Of a stretch of DNA of 64,000 nt, positions 42,522-51,449 are shown piece by piece; the first letter of the stretch is position 1, and every line of letters begins with the position of its first letter. This DNA is from Flavobacterium sp. LC2016-12. GTDB lineage: Bacteria; Bacteroidota; Bacteroidia; Flavobacteriales; Flavobacteriaceae. The DNA is taken from positions 248,001 through 312,000 of the forward strand of contig NZ_JADKPT010000001.1 of assembly GCF_015351595.1 (NCBI RefSeq), read 5' to 3'. The notes beneath the pieces were generated by a model. That model saw only the letters and a list, made by a program, of their open reading frames with translations. It was not told the origin of the DNA and searched no databases. A program made the translations under genes and the position numbers.

Positions 42522-43112
42522 ATGATTTTACCAATTGTAGGATATGGTGATCCTGTTTTAAGAAAAGTTGGTGAGGCGATTACGCCTGATTATCCAAACT
42601 TAAAAGAAACAATAGCAAACATGTATGAGACAATGTACAACGCTTATGGTGTTGGGCTTGCTGCACCACAGGTAGGTATGGCTATTCGTTTGTTCGTTAT
42701 TGATACGACTCCTTTTAGCGATGATGACGATTTACCGTCTGAAGAACAAAAGGATTTAAAAGGTTTTAAAAAGACTTTTATCAATGCGAAAATTCTTAAA
42801 GAAGAAGGAGAAGAGTGGAGTTTTAACGAAGGATGCTTGAGTATTCCTGATGTTCGTGAAGATGTATACAGAAAGCCTACTGTGACAATTGAATATTGTG
42901 AAGAAGATTTCGTAATGAAAACAGAGATTTTTGATGGTTTAATAGCAAGGGTTATTCAACATGAGTATGATCATATTGAAGGTGTTTTGTTTACAGATAA
43001 AATATCATCATTGAAAAAACGTTTGATTCAGAAGAAATTGAAAAATATTACAGAAGGTAAAACTTTTCAAGAGTACCGAATGAAGTTTGCTGCTGCAAAA
43101 AAAGGAAGATAA
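42522..43112 (+). CDS. def: Peptide deformylase
   Basis: Def removes formyl from the initiator methionine of new proteins. The 196-residue enzyme carries all three motifs: GVGLAAPQVG, EGCLSIP and QHEYDHIEG, giving Cys and two His metal ligands and the catalytic Glu. The stretch DTTPFSDDDDLPSEEQKDLKG is an acidic insert common in Bacteroidota. It leads a small group with the DUF5606 gene 67 bases on. Confidence 0.97.
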   Translation: MILPIVGYGDPVLRKVGEAITPDYPNLKETIANMYETMYNAYGVGLAAPQVGMAIRLFVIDTTPFSDDDDLPSEEQKDLKGFKKTFINAKILKEEGEEWSFNEGCLSIPDVREDVYRKPTVTIEYCEEDFVMKTEIFDGLIARVIQHEYDHIEGVLFTDKISSLKKRLIQKKLKNITEGKTFQEYRMKFAAAKKGR

Positions 43113-43179
43113 TTGTTCTTAAGAAAATTAGAACATAATAAAATATAAAAAGAAATTCTTAATACTAATTTTAATAAAC

Positions 43180-43665
43180 ATGAATTTAGATAAAATTTTA
43201 GCCATTTCTGGTAAACCAGGTTTATATGTATTGAAAGTACAAACTCGTACAGGTTTTGTGGCAGAATCATTAACAGACGGAAAAAAAATTACAGTAAACT
43301 TAAAAAGTAATGTAAGTTTATTATCAGAGATTTCAATTTATACATATGAAGGCGAAAAACCTTTAACAGAAGTAATGCAAAACATTGCTGTTAAAGAAAA
43401 CAAAGGTCAGGCAATTTCTCATAAAGAAGACAATGCAAAATTGATCGCTTACTTTAAAGAAATTTTACCTGAATATGATGAAGAAAGAGTTTATCCTTCA
43501 GATATTAAAAAAGTATTAAACTGGTACAATACACTCCAGGCTAAAGGTTTAGTTACTGATTTAGCTCCAGCTCCAGCTGAAACTGCTGATGAAGCTCCGG
43601 TAACGGAAGAAAAACCGAAAAAAGCTCCGGCTGCTAAAAAAGCAAAAGCTAAAAAAGAAGAATAG
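43180..43665 (+). CDS. DUF5606 protein with basic, alanine/proline-rich tail
   Basis: The 161-residue protein begins LDKILAISGKPGLYVLKVQTRTGFVAESL (first about 30 residues; DUF5606 signature) and ends in an extended P/A/E tail and then a lysine-rich run (KKAPAAKKAKAKKEE), resembling histone-like tails that bind nucleic acid. The globular part is about 125 residues. DUF5606 is conserved beside def in Flavobacteriales; its function is unknown. A terminator follows. Confidence 0.85.
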   Translation: MNLDKILAISGKPGLYVLKVQTRTGFVAESLTDGKKITVNLKSNVSLLSEISIYTYEGEKPLTEVMQNIAVKENKGQAISHKEDNAKLIAYFKEILPEYDEERVYPSDIKKVLNWYNTLQAKGLVTDLAPAPAETADEAPVTEEKPKKAPAAKKAKAKKEE

Positions 43666-43690
43666 TAGTTATCTATTTTCAAATATATTG

Positions 43691-43724
43691 ATCCTGTTAA
43701 GATGTTTTCTTGACAGGATTTTTT
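43691..43724 (+). terminator. Terminator after the DUF5606 gene
   Basis: ATCCTGT pairs with ACAGGAT (with extra G-T pairs) around a short loop, followed by a T run. Confidence 0.85.
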
Positions 43725-43764
43725 ACTTTTACATTATTCGGTCTCAACCAAAAAAACTTCAAAA

Positions 43765-44535
43765 ATGAGCAAAGAACTTCAATTAAAAGCTTTCGAAAGA
43801 TTATTAATTATTATGGATGAACTTCGTGAGCAGTGTCCTTGGGATAAAAAACAAACTTTGCAAACGCTTAGGCATCTGACAATTGAAGAAACGTATGAAT
43901 TAGGAGATGCTATTTTGGATAATGATTTAAGCGAAGTGAAGAAAGAATTGGGAGATTTGTTGTTACACATTGTTTTTTATGCTAAAATAGGCTCTGAAAC
44001 TAATGATTTTGATATTGCCGATGTCTGTAATGAAATCTGTGATAAATTAATTCACCGCCATCCTCATATTTACAGCGATACAGTTGTTAAAGATGAAGAA
44101 GAAGTAAAACAAAACTGGGAGAAATTAAAACTGAAGGAAGGTAAAAAATCGGTTTTAGAAGGAGTTCCAAGAAGTTTGCCTGCACTGGTTAAAGCAAGCC
44201 GAATTCAGGATAAGGTAAAAGGTGTTGGTTTTGACTGGGAAGAACCGCATCAGGTTTGGGATAAAGTCCAGGAAGAACTGGAAGAGTTACAGGAAGAAGT
44301 AAAATCTGGTGATCAGGATAAAATTGAAGCCGAATTTGGTGATGTTTTATTCTCAATGATCAATTATGCCAGATTTCTAAATGTAAACCCTGAAGACGCT
44401 TTAGAACGTACTAATAAAAAGTTTATTAAACGTTTTCAGTACTTGGAAAGTAAGGCAGGCGAATTAGGAAAACCATTAATGGAAATGACTTTAGCAGAAA
44501 TGGATGTATTTTGGAATGAAGCTAAAAAACTATAA
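43765..44535 (+). CDS. mazG: Nucleoside triphosphate pyrophosphohydrolase
   Basis: MazG hydrolyses non-canonical and canonical NTPs to NMP and PPi as a housecleaning enzyme. The 256-residue protein holds two MazG folds; the first with CPWDKKQTLQTLRHLTIEE and LGDLLLHIVFYAKI (E-E-x-x-E and helix metal sites), the second with EFGDVLFSMINYARFL. Length matches the family. It overlaps the convergent Crp/Fnr gene by six bases. Confidence 0.95.
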   Translation: MSKELQLKAFERLLIIMDELREQCPWDKKQTLQTLRHLTIEETYELGDAILDNDLSEVKKELGDLLLHIVFYAKIGSETNDFDIADVCNEICDKLIHRHPHIYSDTVVKDEEEVKQNWEKLKLKEGKKSVLEGVPRSLPALVKASRIQDKVKGVGFDWEEPHQVWDKVQEELEELQEEVKSGDQDKIEAEFGDVLFSMINYARFLNVNPEDALERTNKKFIKRFQYLESKAGELGKPLMEMTLAEMDVFWNEAKKL

Positions 44536-45216
44536 TTGATCGGCTATTTTTTTTAATGCTTTTACGTCTTTAAGTATAATTTTTTTACCTACTAATTCAA
44601 CGAGATTTAGCTTATTAAAGTCTGATAGTAAACGTATACAGCTTTCTGTTGCTGTTCCTATCATTCCGGCTAGTTCTTCTCTGGTAAGTTGTACTTTTAG
44701 TGTTTTGTCCGGGTTTTCTCCAAACGCCTCATGCAAGTGCAATAATGTTTCGGCTAAACGTTGTTTTACAGTTTTTTGTACTAAGGCAATTTTATCGTTT
44801 TCAGATTCTTTTAAATCTTCACAAACAGATTGCATAAGTTTCATCGAAAACTGATTGTTAGTATTAAAGAAACCAATTATTTCAGATTTTGGAATAAAAC
44901 AAACTTCCATATCGGCTACAGCTTTTGCGGTCAGGTTTGCAGGTTCATTACTGATCATGGAGCGTTGTCCTAAAAGTTCTCCTTCTTTAACTAGTTTTAC
45001 GATTTGGTCTTTTCCATTTGCACTTAGTTTTGAAAGTTTTCCAATACCGTCTTTTACACAAAAAACACCGTTTGTCACTTCACCTTCTTCAAAAATAGCA
45101 TCACCTTTTTTTATTTTATAAGTGGTTTTGCTATTAGCTAGTTTTATTACTTCTTCTTTATTTAAGGCTTGTAAAGAAGTTAGTTGGCGTACAATACACT
45201 GGTCACATTTATTCAT
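44530..45216 (-). CDS. Crp/Fnr-family transcription regulator
   Basis: I start the protein at ATG 45216 (MNKCDQCIVRQLTSL, 228 aa) because the -7 box of its promoter covers the upstream ATG at 45232-45234. It has a cyclic-nucleotide-type sensor domain (about 15-135), dimer helix and a winged helix-turn-helix with LTREELAGMIGTATESCIR; E and R in T-E-S-C-I-R match the CRP E181/R185 pair that reads TGA half-sites. N-terminal CxxC and two further cysteines exist, but not the full FNR cysteine set, so an Fe-S oxygen sensor is possible, not proven. It diverges from ccoI and probably controls the cbb3 genes. Confidence 0.92.
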   Translation of the reverse strand: MNKCDQCIVRQLTSLQALNKEEVIKLANSKTTYKIKKGDAIFEEGEVTNGVFCVKDGIGKLSKLSANGKDQIVKLVKEGELLGQRSMISNEPANLTAKAVADMEVCFIPKSEIIGFFNTNNQFSMKLMQSVCEDLKESENDKIALVQKTVKQRLAETLLHLHEAFGENPDKTLKVQLTREELAGMIGTATESCIRLLSDFNKLNLVELVGKKIILKDVKALKKIADQL

Positions 45217-45231
45217 GACAAAAATTTTATG

Positions 45232-45262
45232 CAAAATTAGCCAATATTCGTGTCTTAAGACA
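45232..45262 (-). promoter_or_regulatory. Crp/Fnr promoter with a palindromic site
   Basis: The minus strand reads TAATTTTG at 45239-45232 (-7 box). The perfect 12-bp palindrome TGTCTTAAGACA (45251-45262) lies over the -30 region, where a bound regulator would block RNA polymerase. That fits autorepression, though which protein binds is unproven. Confidence 0.5.
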
Positions 45263-45352
45263 TAAAAATTACATAAAAAAGATAAGAAATAATGTACGTG
45301 CGTTATTTGCCTTTTTTTATTTCTTAAATTAGAATCATAATTTCTTAAAACG

Positions 45353-45396
45353 TGATAAATGTCATATTTATAGTCTTTTGCAATTTATAAACTTTG
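45353..45396 (+). promoter_or_regulatory. Fnr-type operator and promoter of ccoI
   Basis: TGATAAATGTCA (45353-45364) is a near-palindrome TGA-N6-TCA. AAACTTTG (45389-45396) is a degenerate -7 box; its end is 37.5 bases from the site centre, placing the site near -41.5 from the start, the class II activator position. Matching sites precede ccoS and hemN. Confidence 0.65.
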
Positions 45397-45418
45397 CATA
45401 AGTTAAAAAAAACAAATT

Positions 45419-47812
45419 ATGAGTGAGCAAGGTTGTTTTCATTGCGGGTTAACCATTGCCAAAAATGAAGAAATCAATTTTGATGCAAAAAAGTTTTGCT
45501 GTAATGGATGTAAAACGGTTTACGAAATTTTCAGTCTTCACGATTTAACTTGTTACTATGATTTTGAAAAATCTCCGGGCGCCACTCCTCAGGACATTCA
45601 GGGTAAATATGATTTTTTAGAGAATGAAGCCATTCTTTCAAAAGTTTTAGAATTTCAGGAAGGAAGTACTTCTATTGTTTCTTTGAATATCCCTCACATA
45701 CACTGTAGCTCTTGTATTTGGATTCTTGAAAACTTAAACAGAATCCAAAAAGGTATCAGTATTTCGCAAGTTAACTTCCCTGAAAAAAGAGTTCGAATTA
45801 CTTTTAATTCTGATGTAGTTTCTCTTAAATCTATAGCTTATCTGTTGAGTTCCATTGGATATGAACCTTATATAAGTTTAGAAAACTACGAAGCAGGGAA
45901 AAATAATGTAGACAGAAGTTTAACGTATAAATTGGGAGTTGCCTTTTTTTGTTTCGGAAATATAATGTTGTTATCATTCCCTGAATATTTCGAAATTAAA
46001 GAATTCTGGCTGGACAATTATAAACCCTTTTTTAGAATCTTAATCTTTCTGTTAGCATTACCAAGTTTTTTATATTCTGCCAGCGGTTATTATGTTTCTG
46101 CTTACAAAAGTATAAAATCGCGAATGTTGAATATAGACATTCCAATCGCGCTGGGAATCATCGTCATGTTTGTTCGAAGTACTTTTGATATAGTCATGAA
46201 TTATGGATCAGGTTTTTTTGATAGTTTAACAGGCTTAGTTTTCTTTATGCTTTTGGGGAAAATGTTTCAAATTAAAACCTACAGTTTCCTAAGTTTCGAG
46301 AGAGATTTTAAATCGTATTTTCCTATTGCAGTTACTAAAATTAATACGAACACATCAGAAGAGAGTGTAGCAATTTATGATGTTATCAAGGGGGATAGGT
46401 TATTGATTAGAAATCAGGAATTGATTCCGGTAGACGGTATATTAATTAGTGAAAAGGCAGAGATTGATTATAGTTTTGTCACCGGAGAAGCAGTTCCGAT
46501 AACTAAAAAATCGGGAGACAAGGTATTTGCCGGTGGAAAACAGATAGGAAAAGTGATCGAAATGGAAGTATTGCATTCTGTTTCACAAAGTTACTTGACA
46601 CAGTTGTGGAGTAATGAAATTTTTCAAAAAAATGTTGAGCAAAAACATAAAACGATTACCGACAAAATTAGTCGCTATTTTACTCCAATACTATTATTAA
46701 TTGCTTTTGCAGGATTTAGCTATTGGATTTTTATTGATGCTACTACTGCTTTTAATGTTTTTACAGCGGTGTTAATTGTGGCTTGTCCGTGTGCTTTAGC
46801 ATTGACAGCTCCGTTTACTTTCGGAAACATTTTGAGAATTATGGGCAGGCAAAAAATGTATCTTAAAAATGCTTTGGTTATTGAACAATTGGCAAAAGTT
46901 GATACTATAGTTTTTGATAAAACAGGAACAATAACAACAAATAAAAAATCGAATATTGTTTACGAAGGAAATCTTATATCTGATGAAAATTATATACTTA
47001 TAAAAAATGTACTACGCGCTTCCAATCATCCATTGAGCCGAATGTTATATGATTTTTTACCGGATTCAAAGCGACTTAAAGTTGACAATTTTGAGGAAAT
47101 AACAGGAAAAGGAATTTTAGCATCAATTAAAAATAAAGCAATTCAAATTGGTTCGGCGGCATTTGTTGGTATTTCAGATTTAGAGAGTGGCGAACCGGAA
47201 AAAACAGCACTCCATATCAAAATTGATAATGAATATTATGGTCAGTTTAATTTTCAAAATCAGTATAGAGATGGCCTTGCAACGTTATTTTTAATGCTTA
47301 GTAAAAAGTATCAATTGAAAGTACTTTCAGGTGATAACGATGGAGAAAGAAGTAATCTAGAAGCAATATTGCCAAAAGGTACTGAACTTATTTTTAGTCA
47401 AAAGCCAGAACAGAAACTGGAATTTATTAAAAACTTACAGGAAAAAGGCCAGAATGTTATGATGGTTGGCGATGGTTTAAATGATGCTGGAGCTTTGGCG
47501 CAAAGTAATGTTGGAATATCTATTTCTGAAAATGTAAACGTTTTTTCCCCTGCATGTGATGCAATATTAGATGCAAGTGAATTCTCGAGACTAGATTATT
47601 TTTTAAAATTATCTCAAAAATCTATTCTGATAATCAAAATGAGTTTTGTTTTGTCGCTTTTATATAATGTAATTGGACTTTCTTTTGCAGTGACAGGAAA
47701 TTTACTTCCTTTAGTAGCGGCTATTATTATGCCACTAAGCACAATTACTATCGTAAGTTTTGTGACTTTAATGTCTAACTATTTAAGTAGCAATAATTTA
47801 AAATCATTATAA
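45419..47812 (+). CDS. ccoI: Copper-translocating P-type ATPase for cbb3 oxidase assembly
   Basis: The 797-residue ATPase exports copper to the periplasm for the haem-copper site of cbb3 oxidase. It has an N-terminal cysteine module (C6, C9, CCNGC), an HMA domain with C96-x2-C99 (HCSSC), eight transmembrane helices with C456-P-C458, the phosphorylated D500 in FDKTGTITT, the HP motif (SNHPLSRM) and VGDGLNDAGAL. The HMA plus extra cysteine-rich head is typical of CcoI/FixI. It begins the cco module. An Fnr-type site lies upstream. Confidence 0.95.
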   Translation: MSEQGCFHCGLTIAKNEEINFDAKKFCCNGCKTVYEIFSLHDLTCYYDFEKSPGATPQDIQGKYDFLENEAILSKVLEFQEGSTSIVSLNIPHIHCSSCIWILENLNRIQKGISISQVNFPEKRVRITFNSDVVSLKSIAYLLSSIGYEPYISLENYEAGKNNVDRSLTYKLGVAFFCFGNIMLLSFPEYFEIKEFWLDNYKPFFRILIFLLALPSFLYSASGYYVSAYKSIKSRMLNIDIPIALGIIVMFVRSTFDIVMNYGSGFFDSLTGLVFFMLLGKMFQIKTYSFLSFERDFKSYFPIAVTKINTNTSEESVAIYDVIKGDRLLIRNQELIPVDGILISEKAEIDYSFVTGEAVPITKKSGDKVFAGGKQIGKVIEMEVLHSVSQSYLTQLWSNEIFQKNVEQKHKTITDKISRYFTPILLLIAFAGFSYWIFIDATTAFNVFTAVLIVACPCALALTAPFTFGNILRIMGRQKMYLKNALVIEQLAKVDTIVFDKTGTITTNKKSNIVYEGNLISDENYILIKNVLRASNHPLSRMLYDFLPDSKRLKVDNFEEITGKGILASIKNKAIQIGSAAFVGISDLESGEPEKTALHIKIDNEYYGQFNFQNQYRDGLATLFLMLSKKYQLKVLSGDNDGERSNLEAILPKGTELIFSQKPEQKLEFIKNLQEKGQNVMMVGDGLNDAGALAQSNVGISISENVNVFSPACDAILDASEFSRLDYFLKLSQKSILIIKMSFVLSLLYNVIGLSFAVTGNLLPLVAAIIMPLSTITIVSFVTLMSNYLSSNNLKSL

Positions 47813-47860
47813 ATAATTTGTAGATAAATTTTTATTAAATTTAACTTAAGTCTTTGACTA

Positions 47861-47903
47861 TGATAATTATCATATTTTAAATGCCTGCAACCTACTAATT
47901 TTG
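47861..47903 (+). promoter_or_regulatory. Fnr-type operator and promoter of ccoS
   Basis: TGATAATTATCA (47861-47872) is a perfect palindrome and TAATTTTG (47896-47903) a consensus -7 box whose end is 36.5 bases from the site centre. The predicted start is near 47,908, just before the ccoS ATG at 47922. Confidence 0.75.
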
Positions 47904-47921
47904 TTAACATAAATTTAAGGT

Positions 47922-48113
47922 ATGAGTGTAATTTATCTATTAATTTCAGTTAGTATTTTCGTAGCAATCGGCTTCTTCATTGCCTTTATTATCGCTGTCA
48001 AATCTGGACAATACGATGATGATTATACGCCCTCAGTCAGAATGCTTTTTGACGATGAAACCAAAATTACTCCTCAGAATAATAATTCACCAACCGAAGA
48101 AAAACAAGTATAA
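47922..48113 (+). CDS. ccoS: cbb3 oxidase assembly protein CcoS
   Basis: The 63-residue protein is one transmembrane helix (about 3-26) followed by a hydrophilic tail (QYDDDYTPSVRMLFDDE), the CcoS pattern. CcoS is needed to insert haem b and copper into CcoN. It starts the second transcript of the cluster, right after the operator, and ends two bases before ccoNO. Confidence 0.9.
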   Translation: MSVIYLLISVSIFVAIGFFIAFIIAVKSGQYDDDYTPSVRMLFDDETKITPQNNNSPTEEKQV

Positions 48114-48115
48114 TT

Positions 48116-50305
48116 ATGGAAATGGAACAGTTTTATTACGACAACAAAATTGTAAAAAAATTCATTTATGCCACTATCCTTTTTGGAGTAGTCGGTATGT
48201 TAGTGGGACTGACCCTGGCGGTTATGTACCTTTTTCCCAACATGACTGATGGGATTTCATGGCTAAGTTACGGACGATTAAGACCGTTACATACAAATGC
48301 TGTTATTTTTGCCTTTGTAGGTAATGCTTTTTTTGCGGGTCTGTATTACTCTCTTCAGCGATTGTTGAAGGCCAGAATGTTTAGTGACTTTTTGAGTAAT
48401 TTACATTTTTGGGGCTGGCAGCTCATTATAGTAGCTGCAGCAATAACATTACCATTAGGATATACTTCTTCAAAAGAATATGCTGAATTAGAATGGCCAA
48501 TCGATATTGCCATTGCCTTAATCTGGGTCGTAATGGGTATCAATATGATTGGTACAATGTTGAGAAGAAGAGAAAGACATTTGTATGTTGCAATTTGGTT
48601 TTACTTAGCTACTTTCGTTACAGTTGCAGTTCTTCATATTTTTAATAATATAGAATTACCGGTCTCAGCTTTAAAAAGCTATTCTGTTTATGCTGGTGTT
48701 CAGGATGCTTTGGTACAATGGTGGTACGGTCATAATGCAGTTGCATTTTTCTTAACCACTCCCTTTTTAGGATTGATGTATTATTTTATTCCTAAGGTAG
48801 CAAATCGTCCAATCTATTCTTACAGACTATCTATTATTCACTTCTGGTCTTTAATATTTATTTATATCTGGGCTGGTCCTCACCACTTATTATATTCCGC
48901 TTTGCCAAACTGGGCTCAGAATTTAGGTGTTGTATTCTCAATAATGCTTATTGCTCCATCTTGGGGAGGTATGATTAACGGACTTTTAACGTTGAGAGGT
49001 GCCTGGGATAAAGTTCGTGAAGAACCAGTTTTGAAATTTTTTGTTGTCGCGATTACCGGTTATGGGATGGCAACTTTTGAAGGTCCAATGCTTTCTTTTA
49101 AAAATGTAAACGCGATTGCACATTATACAGATTGGATTATTGCACACGTACACGTTGGAGCATTAGCATGGAACGGATTTATGTCTTTTGGTATTATTTA
49201 CTGGTTGATTCCAAGAATGACAAAAAGTACTTTATTTTCAACGAAATTAGCCAACTTCCACTTTTGGATTGGAACTTTAGGAATTATTTTATATGCGTTA
49301 CCAATGTACGTGGCAGGTTTTCAACAAGCTTCAATGTGGAAACAATTTAATCCGGACGGAACCTTAACGTATGGGAACTTCCTTGAAACTGTTACAGCGA
49401 TCATGCCTTTGTATTGGATGAGAGCAATAGGAGGGACTTTATATCTGGTTGGAATGCTGACATTGGTTTACAATATTATAATGACAGTCAATGCAGGTCA
49501 AACTATTGAAGACGAATTAGCTCAGGCTCCAGCTTTACAAAGAATAAGTAGTAATAGACTTAATGGCGAAAAATTCCATACCTGGTTAGAAAGAAAACCA
49601 ATTCAGTTAACTATTCTGGCTACAATTGCTATTTTAATTGGTGGCGTTATTCAAATTGTGCCGACGATTATGGTTAAATCTAACATTCCAACCATTTCAA
49701 GTGTAAAACCCTATTCTCCTTTAGAACTTGAAGGACGTGATTTATACATTAGAGAAGGTTGTGTAGGTTGTCATTCTCAATCTGTTCGTCCGTTTAGAAG
49801 TGAAGTGGAACGTTATGGACCGCAATCTAAAGCTGGGGAGTTTGTATATGATCATCCATTTTTATGGGGATCAAAACGTACGGGGCCTGATTTACTAAGA
49901 GTTGGTGGCAAATACAATGATAACTGGCATTTTAATCACTTTTGGAATCCACAAAGTACTTCTGCAGGTTCGATTATGCCAGGTTATAAATGGTTATTCG
50001 ATAATAAGGCGATGGATGTTTCATTGACACAAAAGAAAATGCAGGCGATGGTTTCACTTGGTGTTCCTTATACAGCAGATGAAGTTGCAAATGCTCAAAA
50101 AACATTGAGAACGCAGGCTTTATTAATTGAGAAGAGTTTAGAAAACGATCCTGATTTTGTAAAAAGTTACCAAGACAGTAAAAATAAGGCAACTGCAAAA
50201 GGGGAGAAGTTTGTTCCAATGAATGAAAGAGAAATCGTTGCCCTTATTGCTTATATACAAAGACTTGGAACTGATATTAAAGTAAAAGAAACAGCTAAAA
50301 AATAA
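48116..50305 (+). CDS. ccoN: Fused cbb3 oxidase subunits I and II (CcoNO)
   Basis: The 729-residue protein joins the catalytic subunit (residues 1 to about 480, 12-14 helices with haem and copper histidines such as RPLHTNAV, HNAVAF, HHLLYSALP and HVHVGAL) to the CcoO cytochrome c (about 510-729) with one haem c site C549-V-G-C552-H553. In Proteobacteria these are separate genes; the CcoNO fusion is typical of Bacteroidota. Together they reduce oxygen to water with high affinity and pump protons. Confidence 0.95.
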   Translation: MEMEQFYYDNKIVKKFIYATILFGVVGMLVGLTLAVMYLFPNMTDGISWLSYGRLRPLHTNAVIFAFVGNAFFAGLYYSLQRLLKARMFSDFLSNLHFWGWQLIIVAAAITLPLGYTSSKEYAELEWPIDIAIALIWVVMGINMIGTMLRRRERHLYVAIWFYLATFVTVAVLHIFNNIELPVSALKSYSVYAGVQDALVQWWYGHNAVAFFLTTPFLGLMYYFIPKVANRPIYSYRLSIIHFWSLIFIYIWAGPHHLLYSALPNWAQNLGVVFSIMLIAPSWGGMINGLLTLRGAWDKVREEPVLKFFVVAITGYGMATFEGPMLSFKNVNAIAHYTDWIIAHVHVGALAWNGFMSFGIIYWLIPRMTKSTLFSTKLANFHFWIGTLGIILYALPMYVAGFQQASMWKQFNPDGTLTYGNFLETVTAIMPLYWMRAIGGTLYLVGMLTLVYNIIMTVNAGQTIEDELAQAPALQRISSNRLNGEKFHTWLERKPIQLTILATIAILIGGVIQIVPTIMVKSNIPTISSVKPYSPLELEGRDLYIREGCVGCHSQSVRPFRSEVERYGPQSKAGEFVYDHPFLWGSKRTGPDLLRVGGKYNDNWHFNHFWNPQSTSAGSIMPGYKWLFDNKAMDVSLTQKKMQAMVSLGVPYTADEVANAQKTLRTQALLIEKSLENDPDFVKSYQDSKNKATAKGEKFVPMNEREIVALIAYIQRLGTDIKVKETAKK

Positions 50306-50309
50306 AGCC

Positions 50310-50504
50310 ATGTTTGAACAGATAAAACACAATATGGAGAATATATCGGGTATAGAAATTTACCCGATTCTGTCTCTCTTAATTTTCTTTTTCTTTTTTG
50401 TGGGATTGGGCTTTTGGGTATTCTCCTATCAAAAGGATAAAATTAAAGAAATGAGTGAAATTCCTTTAAATGAAGGACTTGGTGTAACTTCAAAAGATAA
50501 ATAA
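50310..50504 (+). CDS. ccoQ: CcoQ-like small subunit of cbb3 oxidase
   Basis: The 64-residue protein has a single transmembrane helix (about 17-38, IEIYPILSLLIFFFFFVGLG) and a charged end, fitting CcoQ, a stabilising subunit. It lies 4 bases after ccoNO and 1 base before ccoP, and has no other recognisable features. The name rests on size and position. Confidence 0.75.
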   Translation: MFEQIKHNMENISGIEIYPILSLLIFFFFFVGLGFWVFSYQKDKIKEMSEIPLNEGLGVTSKDK

Positions 50505-50505
50505 G

Positions 50506-51444
50506 ATGAAAAAGTTTTTCCCTGCATATGTAAGAATACCACTGTTTTTTTTCATTGGTTTTGCGTTGATGGAATATTGTATAGATTCTGGTGATAAGCC
50601 AGCTTTTATAAAATATCCGATGGTTTCTGTTTTTTTGTTTGTTTTTCTATTTATTTTGGTCGCGATCGAAATTACATTGAATGCAGTTAATCGTGTCATG
50701 TATCAATTGCTGACACCTGAAGAAAAAGCAAAACTGGATTATGAAGATAGTTTGAGTTTACAAGAAAGTACTTGGTTTAAAGATTTAATGCATAAACTTA
50801 CTAAAACAGAACCAATTGAAAAAGAAGGAGATTTGTTACTGCATCATGATTATGATGGAATTAAAGAATTAGATAACAATCTGCCACCATGGTGGGTGTA
50901 TTTATTTTACATCACTATAATTTTTGGAGTTGTTTATCTTGCCCGCTACGAAATTTTTGGAGCAGATAATCAGGAAATGGAGCTTAAGAAAGAAATGGCA
51001 CAAGCAAAAATTGATGTTGAAGAGTATCTAAAAACGGCTCCGGATTTAATGGATGAAAAAACGGTTGTTTTGCTTACCGATAAAGAAAGTCTGGAAGCGG
51101 GTAAAGAAATTTTCACAACGAATTGCGCTGCTTGTCACAGAGCAGATGGTGGAGGGCAAATTGGTCCAAACTTAACAGATGCTCATTGGATTTTAGGTGG
51201 AGGAATTAAAGAAATTTTTCACACTATAACAAATGGTGGACGTGATGGTAAAGGAATGGTTTCCTGGAAAACTAACGGTATGAAACCAAAAGAAATTCAA
51301 AAAGTGGCTAGTTATATTTTGTCTTTGCAGGGAAGCAACCCTAAAGATCCAAAAGCTCCGGAAGGAGAAATTTGGGTAGATGAAAGTGCTCCTAAAAAAG
51401 ATACTACAATTAAAACAACAGATAGTACAGAAGTTAAAAAATAA
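50506..51444 (+). CDS. ccoP: cbb3 oxidase subunit III, mono-haem CcoP
   Basis: The 312-residue protein has N-terminal transmembrane helices (about 8-22, 30-53 and 128-145) with PPWWVYLFYITIIFGVVYLA, the CcoP membrane motif, and one haem c site C207-A-A-C210-H211 with GPNLTDAHWI and distal M in MVSW. CcoP of Proteobacteria holds two haems c; here the second CxxCH is absent. The C-terminal tail (EGEIWVDESAPKKDTTIK) is unusual and charged. It passes electrons from the bc-type complex to CcoO. Confidence 0.93.
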   Translation: MKKFFPAYVRIPLFFFIGFALMEYCIDSGDKPAFIKYPMVSVFLFVFLFILVAIEITLNAVNRVMYQLLTPEEKAKLDYEDSLSLQESTWFKDLMHKLTKTEPIEKEGDLLLHHDYDGIKELDNNLPPWWVYLFYITIIFGVVYLARYEIFGADNQEMELKKEMAQAKIDVEEYLKTAPDLMDEKTVVLLTDKESLEAGKEIFTTNCAACHRADGGGQIGPNLTDAHWILGGGIKEIFHTITNGGRDGKGMVSWKTNGMKPKEIQKVASYILSLQGSNPKDPKAPEGEIWVDESAPKKDTTIKTTDSTEVKK

Positions 51445-51449
51445 GAATC

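Noticed and set aside
45217..45234. Upstream start of the Crp/Fnr regulator
   Set aside because: It lies in the -7 box of its own promoter; ATG 45216 matches family starts.
45419..47812. Metal-resistance ATPase rather than CcoI
   Set aside because: It is embedded in the cbb3 cluster with ccoS next in line and has the CcoI-type cysteine-rich head.
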